Shown in pieces: positions 1 through 7,212 of a DNA stretch of 17,401 bases. The stretch spans positions 1 through 17,401 of the forward strand of contig JAVBLF010000113.1 in assembly GCA_031553675.1 (NCBI GenBank), written 5' to 3'. The position numbers and the translations under genes are program-made. The first letter of the stretch is position 1. The number at the start of each line of letters is the position of its first letter. The DNA is from JAVBLF01 sp031553675. Its GTDB lineage: Bacteria > Bacillota > Clostridia > Christensenellales > CALWSW01. The notes under the pieces are model-generated. The model saw nothing but the letters and a program-made list of their open reading frames with translations. It searched no databases and was not told where the DNA came from.

Positions 1-1179
1 ATCGAGACGGGCTTAAAGTACGTCAACAACGACGCCTGCTACCCGACGCTCGTCGTGACGGGGCAGCTCGTCAACGCCTTTTTGACCGGCGGATACGATC
101 CGGACAATTGCTCGGTCATGATCTCGCAGACCGGCGGCGGCTGCCGTGCGACGAACTACATTGCATTTATTCGCAAGGCGCTGAAAGAGGCGGGCTTCCC
201 GCAGATCCCCGTCGTGTCGGTCAATCTATCCGGCCTCGAGAAAAACCCCGGAGTCAGCTATGGCCCGCGCCTGATGGATTCGGTCGTCAAGGGCATCGTC
301 TGGGGCGACCTTCTGATGGCGGTGCTGCTTCGCACGCGCCCCTACGAAATCGAGCCAGGCAGCGCCAACGCGCTCTACCGCAAATGGGCAGAGGCGATCA
401 AAACGGCGCTGCGTGAGCGCAAAGGTGGCGTGTTTGCGTCCACGATCGATCAGATCGTCGAGGACTTCGATCGGCTTCCGATCGACGATTCCGTGCGCAA
501 ACCGCAGGTCGGCCTCGTCGGCGAGATCCTCGTCAAGTTTCACCCCGACGCCAATAACGATGCGATCGGCGTCGTCGAGCGCGAGGGAGGGGAAGCCGTC
601 ATGCCGGGCCTGCTCGACTTCATGATGTACAGCTTCTACAACAGCAACTTCAAGCACGAACAGCTGGGTTGGGCGATCAAGTCCCCGATCGTGAGCAACG
701 CGGGCATCTGGCTGCTCGAACGCTACCGCGCCCACATGAAAAAAGCGCTGCTTGCGCGTCCAAAGTTTGCGGCAAGAGCGCCGAAGCACATTCGCGAGTT
801 GGCGCATGGGGCGGAAAAGGTGCTCCAGCTCGGTAATTTTACCGGAGAAGGTTGGTTCTTGACGGCCGAGATGATCGAGCTGATCGAGAGCGGCGTGCCG
901 AACATCATCTGCATGCAGCCCTTTGCCTGCCTGCCCAACCACGTCACGGGAAAAGGCATGATCAAAGAGCTGCGCCGCCAGTATCCCGAGAGCAACGTCG
1001 TTCCGGTTGACTACGATCCCGGCGCGAGCGAGGTCAATCAGCTCAACCGCATCAAGCTCATGATCGCGACGGCCTTCCGCAACATCGACAAACCCTCTGG
1101 TGGCACATCGACGCCCGACGTCCAGGTCGCGCAATCGACCGCTTTCGTCGGCAAACCCGCAAAAGGCTTTTCGTCGTGA
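1..1179 (+). CDS. 2-hydroxyacyl-CoA dehydratase / dehydratase-activase family protein, C-terminal part (5' truncated by window)
   Basis: The reading frame is open from base 1 and ends at TGA 1177-1179, so about 392 residues of a longer protein are present. The visible part resembles the C-terminal HgdB/DUF2229-like module of the very large (about 1400 aa) fused BadF/HgdC-type activase plus dehydratase-like proteins common in anaerobic Firmicutes. Recognisable stretches are SQTGGGCRATNYIAFIRKAL, with a Cys suited to Fe-S ligation, VGEILVKFHPDANN, and NIICMQPFACLPNHVTGKGM, with two more Cys near the end. Family members use ATP-driven electron transfer onto Fe-S clusters; the substrate of the large fused form is not established, so I assign none. 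The last ~30 residues are Ser/Thr/Pro-rich and look like a variable tail. An internal ATG at 55 is in frame but lies inside conserved sequence and is not the start. Family assignment is from remembered motifs. Confidence 0.8.
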   Translation: METGLKYVNNDACYPTLVVTGQLVNAFLTGGYDPDNCSVMISQTGGGCRATNYIAFIRKALKEAGFPQIPVVSVNLSGLEKNPGVSYGPRLMDSVVKGIVWGDLLMAVLLRTRPYEIEPGSANALYRKWAEAIKTALRERKGGVFASTIDQIVEDFDRLPIDDSVRKPQVGLVGEILVKFHPDANNDAIGVVEREGGEAVMPGLLDFMMYSFYNSNFKHEQLGWAIKSPIVSNAGIWLLERYRAHMKKALLARPKFAARAPKHIRELAHGAEKVLQLGNFTGEGWFLTAEMIELIESGVPNIICMQPFACLPNHVTGKGMIKELRRQYPESNVVPVDYDPGASEVNQLNRIKLMIATAFRNIDKPSGGTSTPDVQVAQSTAFVGKPAKGFSS

Positions 1180-1209
1180 TGCTTGCGATGAACATGTGCC
1201 TTGTGGCAA

Positions 1210-1463
1210 CGGGCGATTATCAACGCCAATCAAGGGTCGAACTTTGTTCAGTCAAAAAAGGGATGATCCTTATGGTACGCGGGCGATTGATAATCGCCCC
1301 TACATCCCGATAGCCTTGTTTGTGCGCCTGTAGGGGCGATTATCAATCGCCCGTTGCAGCAAAACGGCTGACACGATGCGTTGCGGGTTGTAACCCTTGA
1401 TTCGCATTATCAATCGCCCGCGTATCGTAGTTCAACCCTTGATTCGCGTTATCAATCGCTCGT
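1210..1463. repeat. Cluster of palindromic intergenic repeats (core GGGCGATTATCAATCGCCC)
   Basis: Five full or partial copies of one short palindromic motif lie in 250 bases: 1210-1242 (reverse orientation, with an AATCAAGGG extension), 1280-1304, 1329-1353, 1392-1420 and 1435-1463. The last two are near-identical 29-mers differing at two positions, both carrying the extension CCCTTGATTCG on the left. The first is the same extended type inverted. The elements are outside any gene. They look like REP-type repeats, which are usually mobilised in trans; no transposase is in the window. Confidence 0.85.
1280..1353. repeat. REPIN-like pair: perfect 25-bp inverted repeats around a 24-base spacer
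   Basis: Bases 1280-1304 and 1329-1353 are exact reverse complements over 25 bases, each beginning or ending in the GGGCGATT core and carrying a CCCCTACA/TGTAGGGG edge. Each arm is also partly self-complementary, so transcripts could form either two small hairpins or one long one. Two REPs in inverted orientation with a short spacer is the layout called REPIN in other bacteria. It could also serve as a transcription barrier after the upstream gene. Confidence 0.8.
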
Positions 1464-1894
1464 TCGAAGGGGTTGGCGCTTTTTCGGGACAGGTCAAAGG
1501 GGCGGTTCACACCGCCCCTTTGAGCCACACTCACACCATTTTTAACAGGAAACCCACGGCCCTTGCCGTGTTGTTCAATTCGTTGAGCGGAACGCGCACG
1601 GATGGAATTCCGTGCGGCTCGCCCACCGTTTCGAACGTACCACTCACACCTATATTCTACCTTATTTTGTAAGGAAAAAGGATGAATGTTCTGTGAACAA
1701 TATTTCCCAAAAAATCAAGTTTCAAGAAAATTGCGCGAAATTCCATACATAGACGATTGCAGATAATGATCTGAAGGAATTGAACAATAACAAAATATTG
1801 GGCGGTCGCCCTCCTTCTCGTGCATGTGCGCGCCCGCCCGCGCATAGATTGATTCATACGGAGGCGAAAGCGCTCCGATTCCGCACGAAGGGGA
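1464..1894. other. Gene-free spacer with hairpins and an AT-rich stretch
   Basis: I see no convincing gene here. There are three clear stem-loops: 1495-1522 (12-bp perfect stem CAAAGGGGCGGT, loop TCAC), 1555-1570 (CACGGC, loop CCTT) and 1596-1615 (GCACGGA, loop TGGAAT). None is followed by a T-run, so they are not standard terminators; the first shares the GGGGCG edge of the nearby repeats. Bases about 1640-1800 are markedly AT-rich against the GC-rich surroundings. Frames open here lack ribosome sites and recognisable protein features. Confidence 0.6.
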
Positions 1895-2116
1895 GTGATG
1901 ATCGCAGTCCGCATTTACGTCGTCACCAAACGCATGCTCTTTGGGATAATCGCGATCCTGATCGCTTTGATCCTGCTGGGGCTGGCGCTCGCGCTCATAT
2001 TCCGGTCTTCGCCGGAGTCGGCGCCCACTTTCGAACGAATCGAATCCCAGAGCCAAACCCTCGCCGTCGAGGATGATTTCAGCCCGACCACATCGACCGT
2101 GCAAAAAACCGACTAG
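1895..2116 (+). CDS. Small single-pass membrane protein of unknown function
   Basis: The protein is 73 residues from GTG 1895, or 72 from ATG 1898; an AAGGGGAG purine run ends at 1895, which favours ATG 1898 or very tight spacing. Residues about 14-37 form one strongly hydrophobic helix (FGIIAILIALILLGLALALIF) after a short basic N-terminus with RIYVVTKR. About 35 polar residues rich in Ser, Thr, Glu and Asp follow. The predicted orientation is N-in with the tail outside. The stop codon sits inside the terminator hairpin that follows, so this is probably a one-gene unit. I do not recognise a family; it could be the relic N-terminus of a membrane-anchored enzyme. Confidence 0.55.
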   Translation: MMIAVRIYVVTKRMLFGIIAILIALILLGLALALIFRSSPESAPTFERIESQSQTLAVEDDFSPTTSTVQKTD

Positions 2117-2137
2117 CCGCGCTGGTCGGTTTTTTGC
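2101..2137 (+). terminator. Rho-independent terminator with the stop codon in the hairpin
   Basis: Perfect 13-bp stem GCAAAAAACCGAC (2101-2113) and GTCGGTTTTTTGC (2125-2137) with an 11-base loop that can be shortened by TAG/CTG pairing. The T-run is the 3' arm. The TAG stop of the small membrane protein is 2114-2116, in the loop, so the last codons are part of the stem. The symmetry could also let it work on the opposite strand. Confidence 0.9.
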
Positions 2138-2275
2138 GCAAACGCGACGAAAAAGGGGTGCTTTCGGCGAAAGAGGGCTGAATATGCATTTCGACTTTGC
2201 AATATTCGGATGAATCGGATACACTGGATGGGACTTTGCAACGCGCGGTGTGCGCCATCGTGGAGGGAGCGTGTC

Positions 2276-3370
2276 ATGGAGATGAAACGGGCCTCGATTC
2301 GCTTCGGCGGGATTTGCGTTCTGGCAGCGATGCTGCTCTCCCTTTTCGCGTGCCAGGTGGAACAGACCCATTCGCTGCTGCCCTACGCCAACTCAAAACC
2401 GCCCAGCATCGAACGCGTCGTCGAAGCGACGGCCGTCGAGACGAGCGTGTCGAACGCGGCCCCCCACCAGGAACAGGCACAGGCACCGATTCGGATCGAG
2501 CTGATCCAGCCGGAAACCCAGGCGGAACCCTTTGTCTTCGCCTGGATGTCGGATACGCAGCTTTACAGCGAGTCCTACCCGACGACCTTCCGGACGATGA
2601 CGCAATGGCTGATCGAGAACCGCGAACAGGAGCAGATCGTGTACCTCTTTCACACGGGGGACATCGTGAACGACTGGCGGCGCGACGTCGAATGGGACAA
2701 CGCCGAAGAGGCGATTGCGCCTCTCTTTGAGACCCTGCCGTTTGGGGTCTTGGCGGGGAACCACGACATCGGCACAAAGGCAAAGGACTTCACGCGTTAC
2801 CAGAAGCAATTCGGAGAAGAGCGCTTTCGCGATCGCCCCTGCTATGGCGGCAGCTACCAGGACAACCGCGGCCATTACGACTTGATCTCGGCGGGCGGCA
2901 TGGATTTCATCATGCTCTATATGAGCTGGGCGATCGACGATGAAGCCATCGCGTGGATGAACGAAGTGCTGGCGGCGCACCGCGATCGGATCGCGTTTTT
3001 GGCGCTGCACGAATACATGAACGCGACGGGTTCGCGGACGACGATAGGTGAGAAGCTCTTTCACGAAGTCGTCGAGACCAATCCCAACGTCTACTTTGTG
3101 CTCTGCGGGCACCGCCACGGCGCGGCGCGGCGTCTGAGCGACGTCGATGATGACGGCGACGGAAAGCCCGATCGCGTCGTCGCGCAGATGCTGTCCAATT
3201 ACCAGGGGGAGACCGATGGGGGAGAGGGGTTTTTGCGCCTGATGCGCTTTGATCCGGCTGCGGACGAGATCCACATTCGAACCTACTCGCCTTTGCTCGA
3301 CGAGGAGAACTGCATCGACGGTGAGGACGAGTTCACGCTGCCGCTCTTGGGGCCGCACACGAAATCGTAA
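2276..3370 (+). CDS. Lipoprotein calcineurin-like metallophosphoesterase
   Basis: Start ATG 2276 is chosen because GGAGGGA lies 7 bases upstream and it gives a proper lipoprotein signal: basic MEMKR, hydrophobic segment, then lipobox LFAC with Cys26. Upstream in-frame starts do not. The product is 364 aa. Residues 27-85 are a low-complexity linker. The metallophosphoesterase core follows with D93-T-Q95, GDIVND (128-133), GNHD (161-164), H245 and GHRH (278-281), the ligand set of the two-metal site; D-x-Q in place of D-x-H occurs in some members. The enzyme should sit on the outer face of the membrane and cleave a phosphoester; the substrate cannot be read. The segment DVDDDGDGKPD (289-299) resembles a calcium-binding EF-hand/dockerin loop. 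A weak promoter (TTGCAA 2197, TACACT 2220, 17-base gap) may precede it. The gene is closed by a hairpin at 3386. Confidence 0.88.
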   Translation: MEMKRASIRFGGICVLAAMLLSLFACQVEQTHSLLPYANSKPPSIERVVEATAVETSVSNAAPHQEQAQAPIRIELIQPETQAEPFVFAWMSDTQLYSESYPTTFRTMTQWLIENREQEQIVYLFHTGDIVNDWRRDVEWDNAEEAIAPLFETLPFGVLAGNHDIGTKAKDFTRYQKQFGEERFRDRPCYGGSYQDNRGHYDLISAGGMDFIMLYMSWAIDDEAIAWMNEVLAAHRDRIAFLALHEYMNATGSRTTIGEKLFHEVVETNPNVYFVLCGHRHGAARRLSDVDDDGDGKPDRVVAQMLSNYQGETDGGEGFLRLMRFDPAADEIHIRTYSPLLDEENCIDGEDEFTLPLLGPHTKS

Positions 3371-3385
3371 ATCTGCCGGGATTGC

Positions 3386-3425
3386 CGAGGCCGTTCGGGA
3401 CGCGTCGCGCGTCGGGACGGCCTCG
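3386..3425 (+). terminator. Probable terminator after the metallophosphoesterase
   Basis: Stem CGAGGCCGT (3386-3394) pairs with ACGGCCTCG (3417-3425), with an inner GACGCG/CGCGTC stem at 3399-3413. T-rich sequence follows (TTTGTCGTTTCGCCTTTT, then TTTTTT near 3448). The hairpin is strong; the U-tract is interrupted. Confidence 0.75.
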
Positions 3426-3482
3426 TTTGTCGTTTCGCCTTTTCGCATTTTTTGCGGAAGCGAATGGGCGGCTTGCGTCGTA

Positions 3483-3491
3483 TGGTATAAT
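3483..3491 (+). promoter_or_regulatory. Extended -10 promoter of the cell-wall operon
   Basis: TGGTATAAT contains a perfect TATAAT (3486-3491) with the TGn extension. No good -35 lies at the right distance, as is usual for extended -10 promoters. It is about 50 bases upstream of the FHA gene start and just after the preceding terminator, so it most likely drives the FHA-FtsW-PBP unit. Confidence 0.75.
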
Positions 3492-3539
3492 AGAGCGTGC
3501 TTGCCACAGTTGCAGGGACGGTGAAGGAGGAGAGGGCGT

Positions 3540-4244
3540 TTGAGCCGGACGGTGTTCGATCTCTTGGCGATGGGGATGCGCTATTGGTTTGCGGCGCTGG
3601 CCGTATACATCCTCTTTCGCGTCGTCGTATCGGTGTCGCGCGAGTTTTCGCGGGAGCGCGACGAATCGCGCTACGCAACCGGGTCGTATGCGATGGGGAT
3701 ACTCGAAGTCGTCGCGCCGCAGGACAACCGAAAGATCTACGGGGCGCGTTTCCCGCTGCGACAGGAAAACAAGATCGGGCGATCGTCGTCCTGCGACATC
3801 CGCATCAAGGATCGTTCGCTTGCGCCGGTGCAGGCGTTGATCTCGCAACGCGGCCGCCAGGTCGTTTTGAGCGACTACGGATCGCGCAAGGGTGTTCGCC
3901 TGAATGGACAAAGATTGACGGGTGACATCGCGCTGCTCGACGGCGACGAGATCCGCCTGTCGGACGTCGTGCTGCTGCTCCACATCGAGGGCGGCACGCG
4001 CCGCCAAGCGCCTGCGCAGACCGCTTCGCAGGGAGACGCGATCGCCTACGACGATCCGGATGCCTGGGATCGCGCGGACGTCTACGATCCCGACGAGGAA
4101 GACGTGTACGACGGCGAGGACGACTACGGTTTCGAAACCGAGGACGACGAGGACAGTGACGACGGCTACGACCCGGCCGAAGAGGACGAATCCGAGGACG
4201 GTGCGTCCTGGCGGCGGGACAGGGAGGAAGGGTGGTGGCGGTGA
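3540..4244 (+). CDS. Membrane-anchored FHA-domain protein of a cell-wall operon
   Basis: Start TTG 3540 is set by AAGGAGGAG at 3524-3532, seven bases upstream. The product is 234 aa. Residues about 14-33 are one transmembrane helix, about 52-148 an FHA domain (G80-R-S82, L121-N-G123) and 150-225 a very acidic disordered tail rich in DD/ED. FHA domains bind phosphothreonine. Here the usual S-x-x-H is S93-LAPV-Q98, with Gln at the His place, so binding may be altered or lost. The gene overlaps the SEDS gene by 13 bases and begins the operon. In Actinobacteria an FHA protein sits with FtsW/RodA and a PBP and links Ser/Thr kinase signalling to wall synthesis; a similar role here is inference, and no kinase gene is visible. 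Confidence 0.85.
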   Translation: MSRTVFDLLAMGMRYWFAALAVYILFRVVVSVSREFSRERDESRYATGSYAMGILEVVAPQDNRKIYGARFPLRQENKIGRSSSCDIRIKDRSLAPVQALISQRGRQVVLSDYGSRKGVRLNGQRLTGDIALLDGDEIRLSDVVLLLHIEGGTRRQAPAQTASQGDAIAYDDPDAWDRADVYDPDEEDVYDGEDDYGFETEDDEDSDDGYDPAEEDESEDGASWRRDREEGWWR

Positions 4245-5473
4245 GGAAGAATCGAGGCGCGGCGGGTCTTTTGACGCTGATCGTGCTGCTGGTGGCGACA
4301 GCGTTTGCGCTTTTGTCGCTGCGAGACGAGCGCTTTGACGTCGCGGCGCTCATGACAGGCGGCATCCTCGTGATCGCGCTGCTCGCGCATTACGTCGTGC
4401 TGACCGGCCTCTTTCGCGACATCGACCGACATATGCTGATCATCGCTTACCTTTTGATATCGGTGGGCATGATCGTACAGTATCGCATCAACCCCGACAT
4501 CGCCTACCGACAACTCACGTGGATCGCGGTCGGCATGGGCGCGATGCTCCTGATGATCGCGCTGATGCGAAGGCCAGACTTTTGGAAAAGCTGGCGCTGG
4601 GTGTTCATGGGCGGCTCGATCGGGCTGCTTGGGCTGGTGTTTGCGATCGGCCGGACGACTTATGGTGCCAAGAACTGGATTAATGTCGCGGGCTTTTCCT
4701 TTCAGCCGAGTGAGTTCATCAAGATCGCGCTGATCCTGGTGCTCGCGACGGAATTGTCCGAAAAGCGGCGCATACGCCAGATCGTCTGGCCATTGGGCGC
4801 GTTTGTGATGGCGTGCCTGGCGATCCTCATGGTGTCGCGCGACCTGGGCGCGGCGCTGATCTACTTTTGCGTGACGCTCATCCTCTTTTATGTGGCGACT
4901 GGTAATGTTGCGATGACGGGGCTGGGGATCGTGGGCGGCGCGGGGGCGAGCGTGATGGCCTACTATCTGTTCGATCATGTGCGCATGCGCGTCGCTATCA
5001 TGAAGAACCCTTGGGCGAGCTACGACACCAGCGGCTACCAGATCGCGCAGGGCTTGATGGCGATCGCGTCGGGCGGTTTGTTCGGCATGGGCTTGACGCG
5101 GGGAACGCCCAAGATCATACCGGCCTACCACACCGACTACATATTCGCCGTGATCTGCGAGGAGATGGGCATGGTCGTCGGGGTGTGCATGCTGGCGTTT
5201 TACGTCGTGCTGATCCTGCGCGGCGTGGCGGCGGCCATGCGCTGCAAGGAGAGCTATACGTCTTTGATCGCGTGCGGCGTGATCGCGGCGATCGCGATCC
5301 AGACTTTTTTGATCATCGGCGGCGTGATCAAGATGATCCCGCTGACCGGCGTGACGATGCCCTTCGTCAGCTATGGCGGTTCGTCGATGATCGCGAGTTT
5401 CATGATGCTGGGCTTGCTCGAGAGCGTCGTGATCCACAACCACAAGCCGGACACGGGGGAGGGGAGCGCATGA
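4232..5473 (+). CDS. SEDS-family peptidoglycan glycosyltransferase (FtsW/RodA/SpoVE)
   Basis: 413 aa from GTG 4232; GTG 4235 is equally likely, since the GGGAGGA at 4222-4228 fits it better. About ten transmembrane helices are visible. Family signatures: GAKNWINVAGFSFQPSEFIK (145-164), SRDLGAALIYF, GYQIAQGLMAIASGGLFGMGL (268-288), PAYHTDYIFAVICEEMG (297-313) with the catalytic-type Asp302, and MIPLTGVTMPFVSYGGSS (368-385). SEDS proteins polymerise lipid II into glycan strands at the outer membrane face, working with a class B PBP, and that partner is the next gene (ATGA overlap). FtsW, RodA and SpoVE cannot be separated without a tree, so no symbol is given. Confidence 0.95.
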   Translation: MVAVRKNRGAAGLLTLIVLLVATAFALLSLRDERFDVAALMTGGILVIALLAHYVVLTGLFRDIDRHMLIIAYLLISVGMIVQYRINPDIAYRQLTWIAVGMGAMLLMIALMRRPDFWKSWRWVFMGGSIGLLGLVFAIGRTTYGAKNWINVAGFSFQPSEFIKIALILVLATELSEKRRIRQIVWPLGAFVMACLAILMVSRDLGAALIYFCVTLILFYVATGNVAMTGLGIVGGAGASVMAYYLFDHVRMRVAIMKNPWASYDTSGYQIAQGLMAIASGGLFGMGLTRGTPKIIPAYHTDYIFAVICEEMGMVVGVCMLAFYVVLILRGVAAAMRCKESYTSLIACGVIAAIAIQTFLIIGGVIKMIPLTGVTMPFVSYGGSSMIASFMMLGLLESVVIHNHKPDTGEGSA

Positions 5474-7050
5474 AGAGCATCCGCGGACACCTTCGCGTGG
5501 TGGCGTTTTTGTTCATCGGCATGTTTGTGGCGCTCATCCTGTACTTCGTCTACGCTGTGAACACCTACGGCGGCCGATGGTTTACGAACCCTTACAACAC
5601 GCGTTTGCAGCAACAAAAGTCGAACGTCGTGCCGGGGCGCATTTTGGATCGCAACCGCAAGGTTTTGGCGGGCGTCGACGAGGAAGGGAACCGGGCTTAT
5701 GCGGGCGACAAGGATCTGCGTTTGGCGGTCTCGCACGTCGTCGGCGACAACGCGGGCTTGACGGCGGGCGGCGTCGAGAGCTTTCAGGCACGCTATCTGC
5801 TGGGATTCGACGGAAACGTCTTCGAGCGGGTTTTCGACCAGTTCACCGGCGAGAAGACGCGCGGCAGCGATGTCGTGCTGACGATCGACGGCGAGCTCTC
5901 GGCGGCGATCGAGGCGGCGATGGGATCGAACAAGGGCGCCGTCGTCGTGATGAATTACCGCACGGGGGAGGTCTTGGCGAGCGTCAGCCGACCGGGCTTT
6001 GACGCCAAGAAGATCGAGGATTATGCGAGCGCGGAAGAGGCAGCCCTCGTCAACCGCGCGACCATGGGGCGCTACACGCCGGGATCGGTCTTCAAGATCG
6101 TGACGGCGGCGGCGGCCCTGCGCTACCTACCGGGAGCGGATGACAAGGTTTGGACCTGCGATGGGCCGATGGTCTTCGACGCAAAGACGCGCCACTACCT
6201 GCCCGACGTGCATTTTTCGCAGGAGGTCGACCAGGCGTACCGCGAGGAACAAAAAAGCGGCGTTCGGCCGCAGCCCAGCCCGACGCCTGATCCCAACATG
6301 CCGAACGCCGATCTGCCCGTCGAGAGCAGCGCGCTCGATTCAGGCGGCACGATCGGCGACTATCGGCTGCTCCGCGACTACCAGAGCGTTTACCACGGGG
6401 AGACTTCGCTGAAACGGGCGTTCGCGGTGTCCTGCAACCATACCTTTGCGCAGATCGCGCTCGAGATCGGTGAGGACAAACTGAAGAAGATGGCAGACGA
6501 ATTCGCCTTCGATACGGATTTCATGTTCCCCGACCTCATGCTCTACGCCAGCCGCTTTGAGAAAGGCGCAAACGAATACGACGTCGGCTGGTCGGCGATC
6601 GGCCAATACCGCGACATCGCGACGCCGATGCACATGTGCCTGATCGCGGCGGCGGTGGGCAACGACGGCGTGATGATGGAACCCAAGCTCCTGCGCGGCG
6701 TCGTCAACACGCGAAACTACATGACGAACGCGCTCAAGCCGAAGGTGTACAAGAAGCCCTTGACGGTCGAAGAAGCCGATAAGCTGGCTGAATACATGCG
6801 CTTTTGCATCACGGACGGCACGGGAAAGTCGGCGTCGATCAAGAAGCTGGCCGTCTGCGGCAAGACGGGTACGGCCGAGGTGTCGAGCGACGAGAACGTC
6901 GGCAACCACGCCTGGTTCACCGGCTTCATCGACGATCCCGACCACCCGATCGCGATCGCCGTACTGCTGGAGCACGCCGGAAGCGGCGGCGGCAAGGCCG
7001 CGCCGGTCGCGGGGGAAGCGCTTCGGAAAGCGGTGGATTTGGGATATTAG
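5470..7050 (+). CDS. Class B penicillin-binding protein (peptidoglycan transpeptidase)
   Basis: Start ATG 5470 overlaps the SEDS stop as ATGA and follows GGGGGAGGGG; an in-frame extension further upstream would lie wholly within the previous gene. The product is 526 aa. A short cytoplasmic tail and one helix (about 9-31) precede a small dimerisation domain with VVPGRILDRNRKVLA (53-67), as in PbpA/PBP2-type proteins. The transpeptidase domain carries S206-VF-K209, S321-C-N323 and K465-T-G467, all intact. Between the first two motifs is an about 60-residue insertion with Pro-rich PQPSPTPDPNMP (268-279), unusual in length. It acts outside the membrane, cross-linking glycan made by the SEDS partner. 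The context matches the PbpA-RodA pairing of Actinobacteria and Clostridia. The stop codon overlaps the tandem repeat that follows. Confidence 0.95.
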   Translation: MKSIRGHLRVVAFLFIGMFVALILYFVYAVNTYGGRWFTNPYNTRLQQQKSNVVPGRILDRNRKVLAGVDEEGNRAYAGDKDLRLAVSHVVGDNAGLTAGGVESFQARYLLGFDGNVFERVFDQFTGEKTRGSDVVLTIDGELSAAIEAAMGSNKGAVVVMNYRTGEVLASVSRPGFDAKKIEDYASAEEAALVNRATMGRYTPGSVFKIVTAAAALRYLPGADDKVWTCDGPMVFDAKTRHYLPDVHFSQEVDQAYREEQKSGVRPQPSPTPDPNMPNADLPVESSALDSGGTIGDYRLLRDYQSVYHGETSLKRAFAVSCNHTFAQIALEIGEDKLKKMADEFAFDTDFMFPDLMLYASRFEKGANEYDVGWSAIGQYRDIATPMHMCLIAAAVGNDGVMMEPKLLRGVVNTRNYMTNALKPKVYKKPLTVEEADKLAEYMRFCITDGTGKSASIKKLAVCGKTGTAEVSSDENVGNHAWFTGFIDDPDHPIAIAVLLEHAGSGGGKAAPVAGEALRKAVDLGY

Positions 7051-7121
7051 GGACACGATTTTGGGGACGCGCTTTTGGGGACGCGCTTTTTGGGGACGCG
7101 CTTTTTGGGGACGCGCTTTTT
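7049..7121. repeat. Tandem array, unit GGGGACGCGCTTTTT, about five copies
   Basis: Four near-perfect units begin at 7063, 7077, 7092 and 7107 (the first 14 bases, the others 15). A diverged copy at 7049-7062 (AGGGACACGATTTT) includes the last base of the PBP stop codon. The array is followed by TTTTTGAAAAAAGC, which can fold back. Similar GGGGAC-type repeats are scattered in the spacers of some bacterial genomes. There are no spacers, so this is not CRISPR. Confidence 0.9.
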
Positions 7122-7212
7122 GAAAAAAGCTGCGCAAAAACGTTCATAGGCTCCGCGCTTTCGTCCGTCACTGCCGTGACGCACGAATCGGGGCGGTGTG
7201 CGCGTTGTGTGA

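Noticed and set aside
1495..1522. 12-bp hairpin as terminator of the first gene
   Set aside because: No T-run follows on either strand and it is more than 300 bases from the stop codon.
1657..2371. Minus-strand frames of 85 and 218 codons over the spacer and the small gene
   Set aside because: No ribosome sites, no family motifs and they pass through the terminator at 2101-2137.
4166..5443. Minus-strand frame of 425 codons, His/Asp/Arg-rich
   Set aside because: It mirrors the SEDS gene; low-complexity composition and no ribosome site mark it as a shadow.
7049..7121. CRISPR array
   Set aside because: Units are directly adjacent with no unique spacers and no cas gene is in the window.
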